This document shows, in pieces, positions 1 through 7,996 of a stretch of 64,000 bases of DNA. Every line of letters starts with the position of its first letter. Position 1 is the first letter of the stretch. The position numbers were made by a program, and so were the translations under genes. The stretch covers positions 7,278 through 71,277 of the forward strand of contig CBFHYX010000024.1 in assembly GCA_965660145.1 (NCBI GenBank). The letters are read 5' to 3'. The notes below the pieces were generated by a model, which worked only from the letters and a program-made list of their open reading frames with translations, did not search any database and had not been told where the DNA came from. The DNA is from JABURQ01 sp029243145. Lineage in GTDB: Bacteria; Planctomycetota; Planctomycetia; Planctomycetales; Planctomycetaceae.

Positions 1-294
1 AGCGGTGTCAGGCTCACTGATATTTGCGGTGAACGCCCCTTTGATTCAGTGGCACTGTCGATCTTCGCTGATGACCGGCTGCTCGATGAGTGCGCCGGAC
101 CGACGTTGATTCAAACGATCAATTCATCGCTGAAATGGTTAACCGAAGCGGTGCGTGACCGCGGCGAGCGACTCAGTGCCGGCCAGACTATCCTGACCGG
201 ATCGATCCCGAGTTTGATTCCAATTGCCGAGGACTGCGGCATCCGAGTCGACGCACCGCCGTTTGGTAGCGTAGAAGTGAAGTTCATAACGTGA
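1..294 (+). CDS. 2-keto-4-pentenoate hydratase-like protein (3' end only)
   Basis: Frame 1 is open from the first base to a TGA at 292-294, so the gene starts outside the window. The last ~97 residues fit the C-terminus of the fumarylacetoacetate hydrolase/MhpD fold: an ILTGS strand-turn, then a segment ending in GSVEVKF, which matches the family's usual 'GdvIltGs ... lGsvsvkF' close. Family members hydrate 2-oxopent-4-enoates or act on similar oxo-acids in aromatic catabolism. The active-site residues lie upstream and cannot be checked. An AhpD-like gene follows after 24 bp, suggesting a small catabolic operon. Other FAH-fold enzymes are possible. Confidence 0.65.
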   Translation, partial: SGVRLTDICGERPFDSVALSIFADDRLLDECAGPTLIQTINSSLKWLTEAVRDRGERLSAGQTILTGSIPSLIPIAEDCGIRVDAPPFGSVEVKFIT

Positions 295-318
295 CCCAGT
301 TCTTAAAAGGAACCTGAT

Positions 319-630
319 ATGGCTTTCGACGACACATTGATAGTTGATCACATTAAGCAAACACACAGTACGGAGCTGCTGAGTGAACGAGAGAAGCACC
401 TGATCGGTCTGGCTGTGACGATGACGCGCGGTTGCCAGGTCTGCACTCGAAACCGGGTTGAAAAGGCCCGCAGCATCGGACTCACCGACGACGAACTCAA
501 CGCCCTGATCGCGGTGACTTCGGCTGTCAACAGCGGCGTGACGGCGGCCACCGCCCGCGTTGCGTTCGGCATGATCGAAGAAGAAGAAGCTGCTGAATGC
601 GGCGACGTTTGTTCGACAGATCCACAGTAG
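319..630 (+). CDS. AhpD/carboxymuconolactone decarboxylase-like protein
   Basis: This 103-residue protein has the small all-alpha AhpD/CMD architecture, with a redox-type CxxC in the segment GCQVCTRNR near residue 35-43 and a following helix rich in Ala and Val. In this family the two Cys and a nearby His or Glu support peroxidase or disulfide reductase activity, or simply a CMD-like fold. An AAGGA ribosome-binding site lies 7 bases before the ATG. It follows the hydratase-like gene by 24 bp and precedes a thioesterase stub by 29 bp, so the three probably formed one operon. The C-terminal tail (EEEEAAECGDVCSTDPQ) holds two more Cys. The substrate is unknown. Confidence 0.7.
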   Translation: MAFDDTLIVDHIKQTHSTELLSEREKHLIGLAVTMTRGCQVCTRNRVEKARSIGLTDDELNALIAVTSAVNSGVTAATARVAFGMIEEEEAAECGDVCSTDPQ

Positions 631-659
631 ACAAAGACGTTTTGAAGGAAGCTGTTGAT

Positions 660-755
660 ATGCAAGGCGTCGTAAAAATTGGCACGGTCGGTGAAGAGCG
701 GTTCGTTGTAAGCGAGCAGCACTTGATCGACTTTGCGCATAACGCGCGTCGGTGA
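660..755 (+). pseudogene. Thioesterase (FlK-like) N-terminal stub
   Basis: From the ATG at 660, 31 codons run to a TGA at 753-755. The residues (MQGVVKIGTVGEERFVV, then SEQHLIDFA) resemble the N-terminus of hot-dog thioesterases of the fluoroacetyl-CoA thioesterase-like group, which continue for another ~100 residues. Nothing after the stop resembles the rest of that fold in any frame I read. I infer a truncated remnant that was once third in the hydratase/AhpD operon. It could also be a chance short ORF, but the sequence match and operon spacing argue against that. Confidence 0.45.
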
Positions 756-1509
756 AAACGACCGACCGCACTTCCCACTTATTCTTCGTGCAGCAGGTTG
801 GACCAACTTCAGCAAGTTGCGCTGGACGCCAACTCGCAGAGGTGACAAACACCTCTGCAGCAGCGCCGTCATTTCGACGTCATCGCGAGCATGGTCACGC
901 GGACCATGCGTATTCCCGCCGCTCGTGACCAAGGTGGGCGTGTCCGCGGTCATTTGCGCGACATCCCAAAAGTGCACATGTCGACAACACTGCCACAATT
1001 TGGACGTCGTTCTGCGTAGGATTCAACGGTCGCGACATTGGAATGCCATGGAAGCCGAGTTTTGGCAGAAACGCACACGTAAGTCTTGGGAATAATCGGG
1101 GGCCCTACTTTCGGTTGAAATGCATTTCCGCACATTGCTGGCCGTCCGACACACCCCAATTGACTGGTGAACCGGCAGCCGTCGTTGAGCAAAGAGGGCC
1201 TACCGATCCCCGATCGGTAGGCCCGTTAACGTCAAAGTGTCCCGGCTACCGATCAACGCGGTTGAGCGGTTAGAATTGACCGAAGACGGGGTGGAATATT
1301 CTCAGAGGTTTTCTCTTCGTTTCCGTCGGCCTCTCTATGCAAGACAGCCCTTCGGCCGTCCGGCAGCACTCAAACGCGACGGAAGGCAAAGAAGGGGCCT
1401 CCCGTGGCCCGTGAAAAGTCCTTCCGTACCGGACGAGGGTCAAGACGGCGTTCCGAGCGGCCAGCCTGGTTACGTTAGCTGCGGCAGCATTGCGTTAGGC
1501 CCCGTGATC
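756..1509. other. Gene debris without a recognisable gene; two perfect hairpins
   Basis: About 750 bp separate the thioesterase stub from the recognisable part of the ComM gene. Open frames exist (for example 733-1095 and 1237-1509) but resemble no protein family I know. Two perfect inverted repeats stand out: a 9-bp stem at 836-844/850-858 with loop ACAAA, and a 13-bp stem at 1196-1208/1212-1224 with loop CCC. Neither is followed by a T run, so they are not classical terminators. The region is probably rearranged sequence between two broken genes, or an assembly junction. Confidence 0.5.
1196..1224. repeat. Perfect 13-bp inverted repeat
   Basis: The arms GGGCCTACCGATC (1196-1208) and its exact reverse complement (1212-1224) are separated by CCC. 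No U-tract follows on either strand. It could be a terminator remnant, a protein-binding palindrome or the end of a lost element. Confidence 0.6.
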
Positions 1510-2382
1510 ATGTACTCCGGTTCGGGCAAGACATTGTTGGCGTCTCGATTTGGTACGATTCTGCCTCCGTTATCGTCTGATGAAAGCCTCTCGACAACTC
1601 GCATCTATTCGGCGGTTGGTCGACTCGATGATGGGCAATCGTTGGTTCTCCAAAGGCCATTTCGTTCGCCCCATCATACGATTTCGGAAGCAGGGTTGGT
1701 GGGAGGCGGAAGCACTCCCGCACCGGGCGAAATCTCTTTGGCCCATAATGGTGTTTTGTTCCTGGACGAATTACCGGAATTCAATCGCAGAACTTTGGAA
1801 GTGATGCGGCAGCCTTTGGAAGAGAATTGCGTCACCATCAGTCGAGCGATTGGTTCGGCGACGTTCCCCGCCCGCTTGATGTTGGTGGCTGCGATGAATC
1901 CTTGTCCGTGTGGATATCGGGGAGATCCCAAACGAAACTGCAATTGCAATCCGATTCAGGTCGAACGGTATGTCAGCAAGATATCTGGTCCTTTGATTGA
2001 TCGTATTGACATCCATATTGAAGTTCCGCCGGTCCCGTTTCGCGAACTGACTAACGCCAAAGAGGGAACCGATTCTGCCACGATGCGGGCAAGAGTTTTG
2101 GAAGCACGTGAACGTCAAGCACATCGCTTTCAGGAAGACCGCGATCAGCTCAACGGCAAGATGGCTCCTCGCCAAATCCGCACGTTTTGCAAACTCGACA
2201 CTGAAGCCGAGAATCTCTTGAAAACCGCAATGGAAACGATGGGGCTTTCAGCGCGTGCTCACGACAAAATTCTTCGTGTCAGCCGCACGATTGCGGATCT
2301 CGATGGGAGCGACCAGATTTCAGCCATACACCTGAGCGAAGCGATCAACTATCGCACGCTAGATCGTGCTGGCTGGGCGTGA
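1510..2382 (+). pseudogene. ComM/YifB-type Mg-chelatase-like AAA+ ATPase, 5'-truncated
   Basis: From about 1519 the frame reads as a typical ComM/YifB protein: the end of Walker A (GSGKT), PFRSPHHTIS, PGEISLAHNGVLFLDELPEF (Walker B region), a Cys-rich NPCPCGYRGDP insert with NCNCNP, SGPLIDRIDIH and the C-terminal Mg_chelatase_C helices. Full-length proteins have about 500 residues and an N-terminal Lon/S5-like domain, which is absent here. The first Gly of Walker A (GxxGxGKT) is also lost, since the frame reads MYSGSGKT. The open frame continues back to 1237, but that part matches no ComM sequence. ComM drives branch migration during natural transformation. I infer an inactive remnant. An in-frame ATG at 1510 would give 290 residues if it is translated. 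Confidence 0.8.
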
Positions 2383-2394
2383 AAGTTTTTCTAT

Positions 2395-2424
2395 GAGCCA
2401 CAAAAAGCACGAAGAGACACAAAA
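2395..2424. repeat. Left arm of CACAAA-type inverted repeat
   Basis: A G/A-rich segment ending directly at the GxxExxY start codon contains GAGCCACAAAAAGCACG and then AAGAGACACAAAA. Its approximate reverse complement lies downstream of the gene at 2848-2876. The same pair of arms occurs at 63166-63231 with no gene between. The segment also supplies the ribosome-binding region of the GxxExxY gene. Confidence 0.6.
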
Positions 2425-2808
2425 ATGAAATGGGACAACATCAATCAGTTATGTGATATTGTTCGTCAGACGAGCTTCGAGATCCACAAATACCACCGAA
2501 ATGGTCACTTAGAGAAGGTTTATGAAAATGCGTTGGTTCATCGGTTGAGAAAGCAGGATGTTCCGGTCGAGCAACAGTTTCCTCTCAAGGTTTATGATGA
2601 AGACGGGGTTGTCCTTGGTGAATATTATGCGGATCTTTTTGTTGAAGAGAAATTGGTTGTTGAACTCAAGGCGTGCAACGCAATCGATGATTCTCACGTT
2701 GCCCAACTGCTCGGATATTTGAAGTCGAGCCGAATTGAGACCGGCTTGTTGATCAACTTTGGCACAGCAAAAATATCGGTGAAAAAATATCTCATGACGC
2801 CGACCTAA
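2425..2808 (+). CDS. GxxExxY protein (PD-(D/E)XK nuclease-like fold)
   Basis: The 127-residue protein carries the naming motif G27-H-L-E30-K-V-Y33, followed by a PD-(D/E)XK-like core: D70 in YYADLF and E80-L-K82 in VVELKA. Length and order fit the GxxExxY family (PDDEXK_3), which is widespread, usually uncharacterised and often has paralogs within one genome. Nuclease activity is plausible from the fold but unproven. The ATG at 2425 sits at the end of a CACAAA-type repeat whose inverted partner lies 40 bp past the stop, so the gene is enclosed by inverted repeats. It is 42 bp downstream of the broken ComM gene. Confidence 0.85.
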   Translation: MKWDNINQLCDIVRQTSFEIHKYHRNGHLEKVYENALVHRLRKQDVPVEQQFPLKVYDEDGVVLGEYYADLFVEEKLVVELKACNAIDDSHVAQLLGYLKSSRIETGLLINFGTAKISVKKYLMTPT

Positions 2809-2847
2809 GTCGCACGACGCCTAATCGATTGACGACCTCCTACAATT

Positions 2848-2876
2848 GTTGTGCCTTTTTGTGTTTTTTGTGGCCA
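2848..2876. repeat. Right arm of CACAAA-type inverted repeat
   Basis: The segment GTTGTGCCTTTTTG, then TGTTTTTTGTGGCCA, is the approximate reverse complement of the arm at 2395-2424. Both arms show the CACAAA/TTTGTG periodicity that recurs at 63166-63231. Confidence 0.6.
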
Positions 2877-2958
2877 TTCCATCCATTGTCATATCTGATC
2901 TGAATCTGGAATATGACTGGAATTGGAATACTTCTGTGCTCGAATTAAAGCCGCGCAG

Positions 2959-2993
2959 AAAAAATGGCCTCTCAAGAGGGATTCTGAGAGGCC
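2959..2993 (-). terminator. Rho-independent terminator of the alpha/beta hydrolase gene
   Basis: Read on the minus strand, a 9-bp perfect stem (GGCCTCTCA paired with TGAGAGGCC, 2985-2993/2966-2974) is followed after one A by six T (complement of A 2959-2964). It lies 35 bp past the stop of the hydrolase gene ending at 3028. Confidence 0.85.
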
Positions 2994-3027
2994 TGTTGAT
3001 TGTTTCCATCAGAGGTAATCCCATTTC

Positions 3028-3912
3028 TTAATTCAACAGTCGGTCGATCAGATAGTCTGTCGAATTTTTGTACTGTGGGTGAAGTTGCCCCGGATGAACC
3101 AGAACCACATCGACGTCGAGCTCTTTCAACCGTTCTTCCAGTTTGACACCCATGATGCCGGAATGTGTGGGGTCTTTCGGCGATGAGCCGACGACCGGTT
3201 TTTCTCCCCCGTAGAACAAGGCAATCGCAGGATCGTCTTTCGACGCACTCGCCATCGGAGAATACTCTTTGATCCAAGGTAGCAAGCTGTCACGGTCTTT
3301 GATGACGGCTTCCAGGTTTGGCAAGCCGAAGGCGTGAGCTCCATAGCGATAATTGGGCATCCACTCGCGCAGCTCTTTCGGGTCGAGAGAAACCTGGGCT
3401 CCATTAACGGCTGCACAATACAGTCGAGTCGATTCGCGAGAGATCGGGTCATCACTCTTCGGATCGGCCAGGTCGTCGTGAAAGGCGAGCCAAAGTGACG
3501 AACAAGCGCCGGCAGAACCACCGGTCGCACCGATGCGTGTTTTATCGAGATTCCATTCGGACGCCTTTGATCGGACGAATTGCAACGCTCTGGCTGCATC
3601 GTGTAACGGAGCTTTCACGGGGGGCTGGACTGATTTGTCGAGTTCCCCATTCACGTAGCGATAGTTAATTGCCACGACAGAAATCCCTTTGTCGTTGAAA
3701 GCTTTGGGGTTTGTCTTTTTATCACCCCCACGCCAACCACCGCCATGGATATAAAACACAACCGGTGTCGGTTTCTCTGAGACAGCAGGATAAAAGTCGA
3801 GAACCTGGCGAGGATGTGTGCCGTAAGGGACATTGAGTAATTGCTTCAGCTCTTCGGCGTGGAGTTGTGTGGCGATGAAGACCAAGACTAGGAAAGGGAC
3901 AATACGCTTCAT
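3028..3912 (-). CDS. Secreted alpha/beta hydrolase (carboxylesterase-like)
   Basis: The ATG at 3912 starts a clean signal peptide (MKRIVPFLVLVFIATQLHA) and has GGAG 9 bases upstream; a longer frame reaches 3954 but has no such support. The 294-residue product shows the oxyanion motif HGGGW (56-60), the nucleophile elbow GGSAG followed by ACSSLW, and a late His in the segment VHPGQLHP. This is the BD-FAE/esterase-lipase layout typical of acetyl-xylan or feruloyl-type esterases. It is probably periplasmic and acts on acylated polysaccharides or small esters; the substrate is not evident. It is monocistronic, with its own terminator just downstream. Confidence 0.85.
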   Translation of the reverse strand: MKRIVPFLVLVFIATQLHAEELKQLLNVPYGTHPRQVLDFYPAVSEKPTPVVFYIHGGGWRGGDKKTNPKAFNDKGISVVAINYRYVNGELDKSVQPPVKAPLHDAARALQFVRSKASEWNLDKTRIGATGGSAGACSSLWLAFHDDLADPKSDDPISRESTRLYCAAVNGAQVSLDPKELREWMPNYRYGAHAFGLPNLEAVIKDRDSLLPWIKEYSPMASASKDDPAIALFYGGEKPVVGSSPKDPTHSGIMGVKLEERLKELDVDVVLVHPGQLHPQYKNSTDYLIDRLLN

Positions 3913-4171
3913 GAGGTTGACTCCGAGGTGGTGAATGGATTGTCCGTTTATCATACCGTGAGAGAAACGCCCTTGTGAAACGAATTCCCCAAACTTGCCA
4001 ATGGTTTCTTCTACACTTTCACTTCACTGAATAGGTCGCTTAATTCGATGCTTTCCCCAAGGTCTTCCGAGTCTGGTAGCTGATGATTCCTAATTCTTGT
4101 TTAATGAGTTACTGCGTCTGATACCAACTGACTAAGGTTCAAAGGGTTGAAGCAAGCGAGGAAGAGGGGTA

Positions 4172-4525
4172 TTACTCATCACCATCTGTCTGGGTGTCGG
4201 AAACTTTGAATCGAAGTTTCGTGGCGCTGTCGTTTTTCATTTCTAACACTTCGACGACAGCCCCTTCCACTTCAATGGAATCATTTTGCCCCAGAATTTT
4301 CTGACAATACTCCATTAACAATCCTCCGACCGTGTCGGCTTCTGCGGATTCATTCAACGGTATCTGCATCTTGTCGCGAGCTTCCTCAATCGGTGTTGTA
4401 TCGAGTACCAGATACGAACCCGGATCTTCTGGAACGATTCTTGGTTCTGCAGTATCGAATTCGTCATCTACGTCACCATGCCAGTGATGGTGCCGTTTCT
4501 TCCAAGATGGAAAGCGTTCATTCAA
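4172..4525 (-). pseudogene. Orphan CorC/HlyC C-terminal domain (truncated hemolysin-family gene)
   Basis: Residues from about 16 onward (HGDVDDEFDTAEPRIV, a GSYLVLDTTPIEE strand, DTVGGLLMEY, GQNDSIEVEG, then VVEVLEM) form the CorC/HlyC transporter-associated domain that normally closes a ~430-residue CNNM/hemolysin-family membrane protein. The upstream DUF21 membrane domain and CBS pair are missing. The frame instead runs into the 3' end of a VOC gene, overlapping its stop by 4 bases. The first ~15 residues (MNERFPSWKKRHHH) do not belong to the family. I read this as a fragment left by a deletion with a breakpoint near 4480. A standalone CorC-like protein is less likely. Confidence 0.7.
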
Positions 4526-4905
4526 CGTTCTTGTCCGACCGACTCGATAGAAAATACGTTTCCTTCCGGGTCACGAGTATCGCAGACTTTGATTCCCGGT
4601 GCGGGGGAGTGGATTTCACTCATCTCGACTCCGGCGTCTAAAAGATACTGTCGTGTGGGCTCAATCTCTTCGACTTTGAAGACGAACTTGGGGGCATCTT
4701 CTCCAATCCGTTTTTCTCCACCACCATGCAACGCGAGAGAACACTGCCCAGTTTTAAACACCACCCAGTATTACTCGGAGTAGTCATTCAGTTCGGCAGG
4801 ATAGGTGATTTTCAAACCAAGAATGTCACGATAGAATTCCACTTGCGCCTGCATGTCAGACACATAGATGATAAGTTCGTGGAGAGGACCGAGTTGCAGA
4901 GTCAT
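4522..4905 (-). pseudogene. VOC-family (glyoxalase-like) protein with one in-frame TAA
   Basis: From the ATG at 4905 the minus strand reads MTLQLGPLHELIIYVSDM, a full first VOC repeat, then TAA at 4773-4771, then without any frame change WVVFKTGQCSLALHGGGE and a second repeat ending DPEGNVFSIESVGQER. Removing the stop gives a normal ~127-residue glyoxalase/bleomycin-resistance-fold protein. The interrupted position falls just before the conserved 'W-x-x-F ... LALHGG' strand, and CAA-to-TAA would be enough. Restart at a GTG (4764) would yield only the second half. It overlaps the CorC fragment. It may be a recent pseudogene, readthrough or a base-call error. Confidence 0.75.
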
Positions 4906-4922
4906 GGGAAAGTACCTTCCAT

Positions 4923-4953
4923 AAAAAAAGCTGCCCCTCACCAGAAGGGCAGC
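4923..4953 (-). terminator. Rho-independent terminator of the 5003-6097 gene
   Basis: On the minus strand, a GCTGCCC/GGGCAGC 7-bp stem (4947-4953/4930-4936) is followed by seven T (complement of A 4923-4929). It lies 50 bp past the stop of the secreted-protein gene. Confidence 0.85.
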
Positions 4954-5002
4954 CTGAATCCAATATTATTGTAGGGCAGGGGCTTCCTTGCCTTGTTCCC
5001 GT

Positions 5003-6097
5003 TTATGGCAGGGGAACTGTTCTCAGAGCCGTTTTACCATCGACTTTTGTCACGATGACCGCATGTGTGTTATTCAGTTTGTCGAGTTGGTTCACACCTT
5101 CCCACTGTTTGATGCTCACATAATCCTGTCCCGCCAAGCCTCCACCGCGAACAGGTTCAGTGATTCCTTCATCCCGACCGATGTCTTCGGTGCTAACTTT
5201 CATCACACCGCGGGCACTGTTCGCCATCAAGAGGAATTCTTTACCGTCCTGTTGATAGACAACCATGTCGAGTGGTCGATTGCGATTACCGAGTTCGGCA
5301 ACCGTTGTGCCGCGAGTTTTCTTGCCGGGTAGCAGGTCTTTGACCGGAAATTTCACCAACGGCGTACAAGTGTAAGCGCCAAGGACGGTTGCCTCTCCAT
5401 TGATATTGAATGGCACAAAAGTATTCATCGCACGATTGTCTTCGTACTTCCCATGTGCTCCATGATAGATTTCTAAGGATGTGCCGGGATCGAATTCGCT
5501 CAGAGGATAAGAGAGCAGACGAATTGATGACGGGGCATCGGCTTTCGAGAGTCCCGAGACGAGTACCGCTCCGTCCATGTAGGCGAGGTCAGTGATTGAT
5601 TGCAGGCGGAGGTTTTGTTTTCCTCGTCGTCCTGCGACCAATTTGTCTTCCGGAGCATCACCGAGAACTGCTTTCGTGTACTTCACGTTGACGGTCGAGA
5701 ACTCACTGATGGTTCCTTCACCGGAAACTTTGATCAAAGTGGGGCCGGCTTCGGGAGCATTGGTCGTCACAGAGAGATACACGTTTCCCGATTGAGGGTT
5801 CGCGGCGAGATCGGTGATGTCTGCAGAGTTCACTTTGAGAGCGGCTTTGATGGCTCCCGTCAAATCTTTCACGTTGATGTTGGTATCGGAGGCCGAGCCT
5901 GAAGTATCGCCCGTTTCAATGGCATAGACGGTGGCCGTTTTCGGATCACCGACGAGCAACACACCCTCTGGTGTAAACGAAATGGGACCAGCCGATTGAA
6001 GCGTGATGGTTCCATGTTCTGCCGCATAGGCGGCTATATTCATGCCGATGACAACAGCCAACATCGTGACCGCTAAGTACATTTCCTTGATTTTCAT
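5003..6097 (-). CDS. Secreted protein of unknown function, possibly beta-propeller-like
   Basis: The start at 6097 has AAGGAAAA upstream and opens with a signal peptide (MKIKEMYLAVTMLAVVIGMNIAAYA). The mature 339 residues are rich in short beta segments: PEGVLLVGDPKTATVYAIET, ITDLAANPQSGNVYLSV, SITDLAYMDGAVLVSGL, MVVYQQDGKEFLLMAN. They recur with a 'x-D-L/M-x ... hhhsg' rhythm like propeller blades. I do not recognise a named domain and see no catalytic motif. It is monocistronic with its own terminator. Export to the periplasm or surface is likely; its function is unknown. Confidence 0.8.
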   Translation of the reverse strand: MKIKEMYLAVTMLAVVIGMNIAAYAAEHGTITLQSAGPISFTPEGVLLVGDPKTATVYAIETGDTSGSASDTNINVKDLTGAIKAALKVNSADITDLAANPQSGNVYLSVTTNAPEAGPTLIKVSGEGTISEFSTVNVKYTKAVLGDAPEDKLVAGRRGKQNLRLQSITDLAYMDGAVLVSGLSKADAPSSIRLLSYPLSEFDPGTSLEIYHGAHGKYEDNRAMNTFVPFNINGEATVLGAYTCTPLVKFPVKDLLPGKKTRGTTVAELGNRNRPLDMVVYQQDGKEFLLMANSARGVMKVSTEDIGRDEGITEPVRGGGLAGQDYVSIKQWEGVNQLDKLNNTHAVIVTKVDGKTALRTVPLP

Positions 6098-6320
6098 AGC
6101 ATTTTCCTTGTGGATGAGAGTTGCTTCCCCTGGCTATTTCATTGTTTCCAGGGTTCACCTCGGATGCAAAACAAATCTTTCGTAAATAGGAATCAGCCCG
6201 ATGAGGACTTGATCTGAGGTTTAATGAACATTTGAGACAAGCCCGTAGGCGTGATACACTATTTTCTGAACAGAAAAGGACCTTTGACCCTCTGGGTCTC
6301 CAAATCTTGACAGGTGACGA

Positions 6321-7862
6321 ATGGAATCTATAACCACCGCTGATCTCCTCCTCGAACTCAACATCACCGACTCGGAAGTGATTGCCGAACTCGAACAATT
6401 TGCCAATGCGATGGAACGCGACGAGTTCGCGATGAAGGCACTCAAAATCGGTGTCCTGGCTCTCAAGCAAGCTCGTGGTCAGATTGATGCCGACATGGTC
6501 CGTCGGGAAGGAGAACGACTGATGGTCGATCTCAAAGGCCGACTCGATCAACACGAACAACTACTCAATGAACGAATGGGCTCGGTTCTTAAGGAATATT
6601 TCGATCCCAAAGATGGTCGGTTTTCCGAGCGTGTCCAGAAACTCCTCGAAGAAGATGGAGACATCGAACGGACTCTCAAGAAGCAGATTGTCGGCGAGGA
6701 TTCGACGCTTTCCAAAACTCTCTCCGCTCATTTTGGAGAAGAGAGTCGTCTGATGAAACTACTTAATCCCGATCAGAAAGAGGGATTGTTGTCTTTGATG
6801 CGAGAGACGTTCGATGAACAACTCGACTCTCAACGGCGTCAAGTGCTGCTCCAGTTTTCGCTCGACGAAGAAGGTTCGGCTCTCTCACGCTTGGTCAAAG
6901 AACTCAAAGACAATCACGGACAGTTGTCGGAAGATCTTGAAGGCAAAATCGACGAAGTGGTGAAGGAATTCTCGCTCGACGAAGAGAACTCGGCGTTGTC
7001 ACGGCTTGTCAAAAATGTCGATGCGGCTCAAAAGACGATCACCAAGGAGTTCTCTCTCGATGATGAGAAGTCATCTCTCGCTCGCTTGCAGAAAACCCTC
7101 ACCGAAACTCTGAATCAGCAACAGGAAGCCAACCAGAAATTTCAGGAAGAGGTCAAAGAAGCACTCTCTGCGATGAAAGCCAGAAAAGAAGAAGCCGCCC
7201 GCTCGACACGTCACGGCATCAGCTTTGAAGAGACATTGTTTGAGGTCATCCAAAAAGAATCACAACGTCAGGGAGACATTGCATCTCACACCGGCAACAC
7301 AACTGGTCTGATTCGCAATAACAAAAAGGGAGACGCGGTCATTGAACTCTCTCCCGAGTCGGCAGCACCGGGTGAAAAGATTGTCATCGAAGCGAAAGAA
7401 GATAAGTCGTACGATCTCAATACATCACGAAATGAAATCGCAGAAGCTCGTAGCAATCGCGGTGCGCAAATCGGGATGTTTGTGTTTTCTAAAAAGACAG
7501 CTCCCGCCGGACTCGATCCGGTTGCCCGCTACGGCGATGATGTGTTCGTGATCTGGGATTCGGAAGACGAACAAAGCGACTTGTATCTGAAAGTTGGCTA
7601 CACACTGGCCAAAGCGCTTTGTGTGAAAGGAGCCGCTCTGTCAGCCGACCAACAAGCCGACTTTGACGCCATCGACAAAGCGATCAACGAGATCATCAAA
7701 CAAACAGACGGCTTGACCGAAGTGGAAACCTCGGCAACCACGATCAAGAAAGCGAGCGAGAAGATTCTGAAACGAGTCGAGATCGTGCGGTCGAAGTTGA
7801 TACGTGAAGCCGAGACGCTCAAGGAGAACACCGATGTCCTGCGCGATGCGATGGGCGAATGA
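6321..7862 (+). CDS. Coiled-coil protein with C-terminal PD-(D/E)XK-like domain
   Basis: The ATG has AGGTGA 4 bases upstream. The 513-residue product has no signal peptide or membrane segment. Residues ~40-290 are long charged helices holding near-repeats of an F-S-L-D-(E/D)-E-x-S-(A/S)-L-(S/A)-R-L unit at about 179, 217 and 244, with weaker relatives earlier (YFDPKDGRFSERVQKLL). Residues ~300-420 look like a restriction-endonuclease fold: SFEETLFEVI, D338 in KKGDAVIEL, then E357-A-K359 in IVIEAKE, followed by a helix and an IGMFVFSKK strand. The C-terminus returns to coiled coil. I recall similar uncharacterised proteins in other phyla but no assigned function. DNA binding or cleavage is an inference. 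Confidence 0.8.
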   Translation: MESITTADLLLELNITDSEVIAELEQFANAMERDEFAMKALKIGVLALKQARGQIDADMVRREGERLMVDLKGRLDQHEQLLNERMGSVLKEYFDPKDGRFSERVQKLLEEDGDIERTLKKQIVGEDSTLSKTLSAHFGEESRLMKLLNPDQKEGLLSLMRETFDEQLDSQRRQVLLQFSLDEEGSALSRLVKELKDNHGQLSEDLEGKIDEVVKEFSLDEENSALSRLVKNVDAAQKTITKEFSLDDEKSSLARLQKTLTETLNQQQEANQKFQEEVKEALSAMKARKEEAARSTRHGISFEETLFEVIQKESQRQGDIASHTGNTTGLIRNNKKGDAVIELSPESAAPGEKIVIEAKEDKSYDLNTSRNEIAEARSNRGAQIGMFVFSKKTAPAGLDPVARYGDDVFVIWDSEDEQSDLYLKVGYTLAKALCVKGAALSADQQADFDAIDKAINEIIKQTDGLTEVETSATTIKKASEKILKRVEIVRSKLIREAETLKENTDVLRDAMGE

Positions 7863-7868
7863 TTACTA

Positions 7869-7934
7869 GACGCAAAGACGCTGAGAGGCAAAGAAACGCG
7901 AAGTTAGAAATGTAGGGCAGGGGCCTCCCTACCG
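7869..7934. repeat. Dispersed GCAAAGACGC repeat followed by TAGGGCAGGG repeat
   Basis: A G/A-rich segment (GACGCAAAGACGCTGAGAGG, then CAAAGAAACGCGAAG) is followed by TGTAGGGCAGGGGCCTCCCT. The first unit recurs at 11706-11745 and 13056-13096. The second resembles 4973-4996. Confidence 0.55.
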
Positions 7935-7996
7935 AGAATCAGATCAGAAATGTTTTGACACAATGTACTGAGAGTGAACCCTCATTTTCTAAAAAC

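Noticed and set aside
733..1095. A 120-codon plus-strand frame between the thioesterase stub and ComM
   Set aside because: No ribosome-binding site, low-complexity Arg/Cys-rich composition and no family resemblance; it overlaps the stub's end.
1237..1509. 5' extension of the ComM frame
   Set aside because: The residues do not resemble the Lon/S5-like N-terminal domain of ComM; the frame is open by chance up to the breakpoint.
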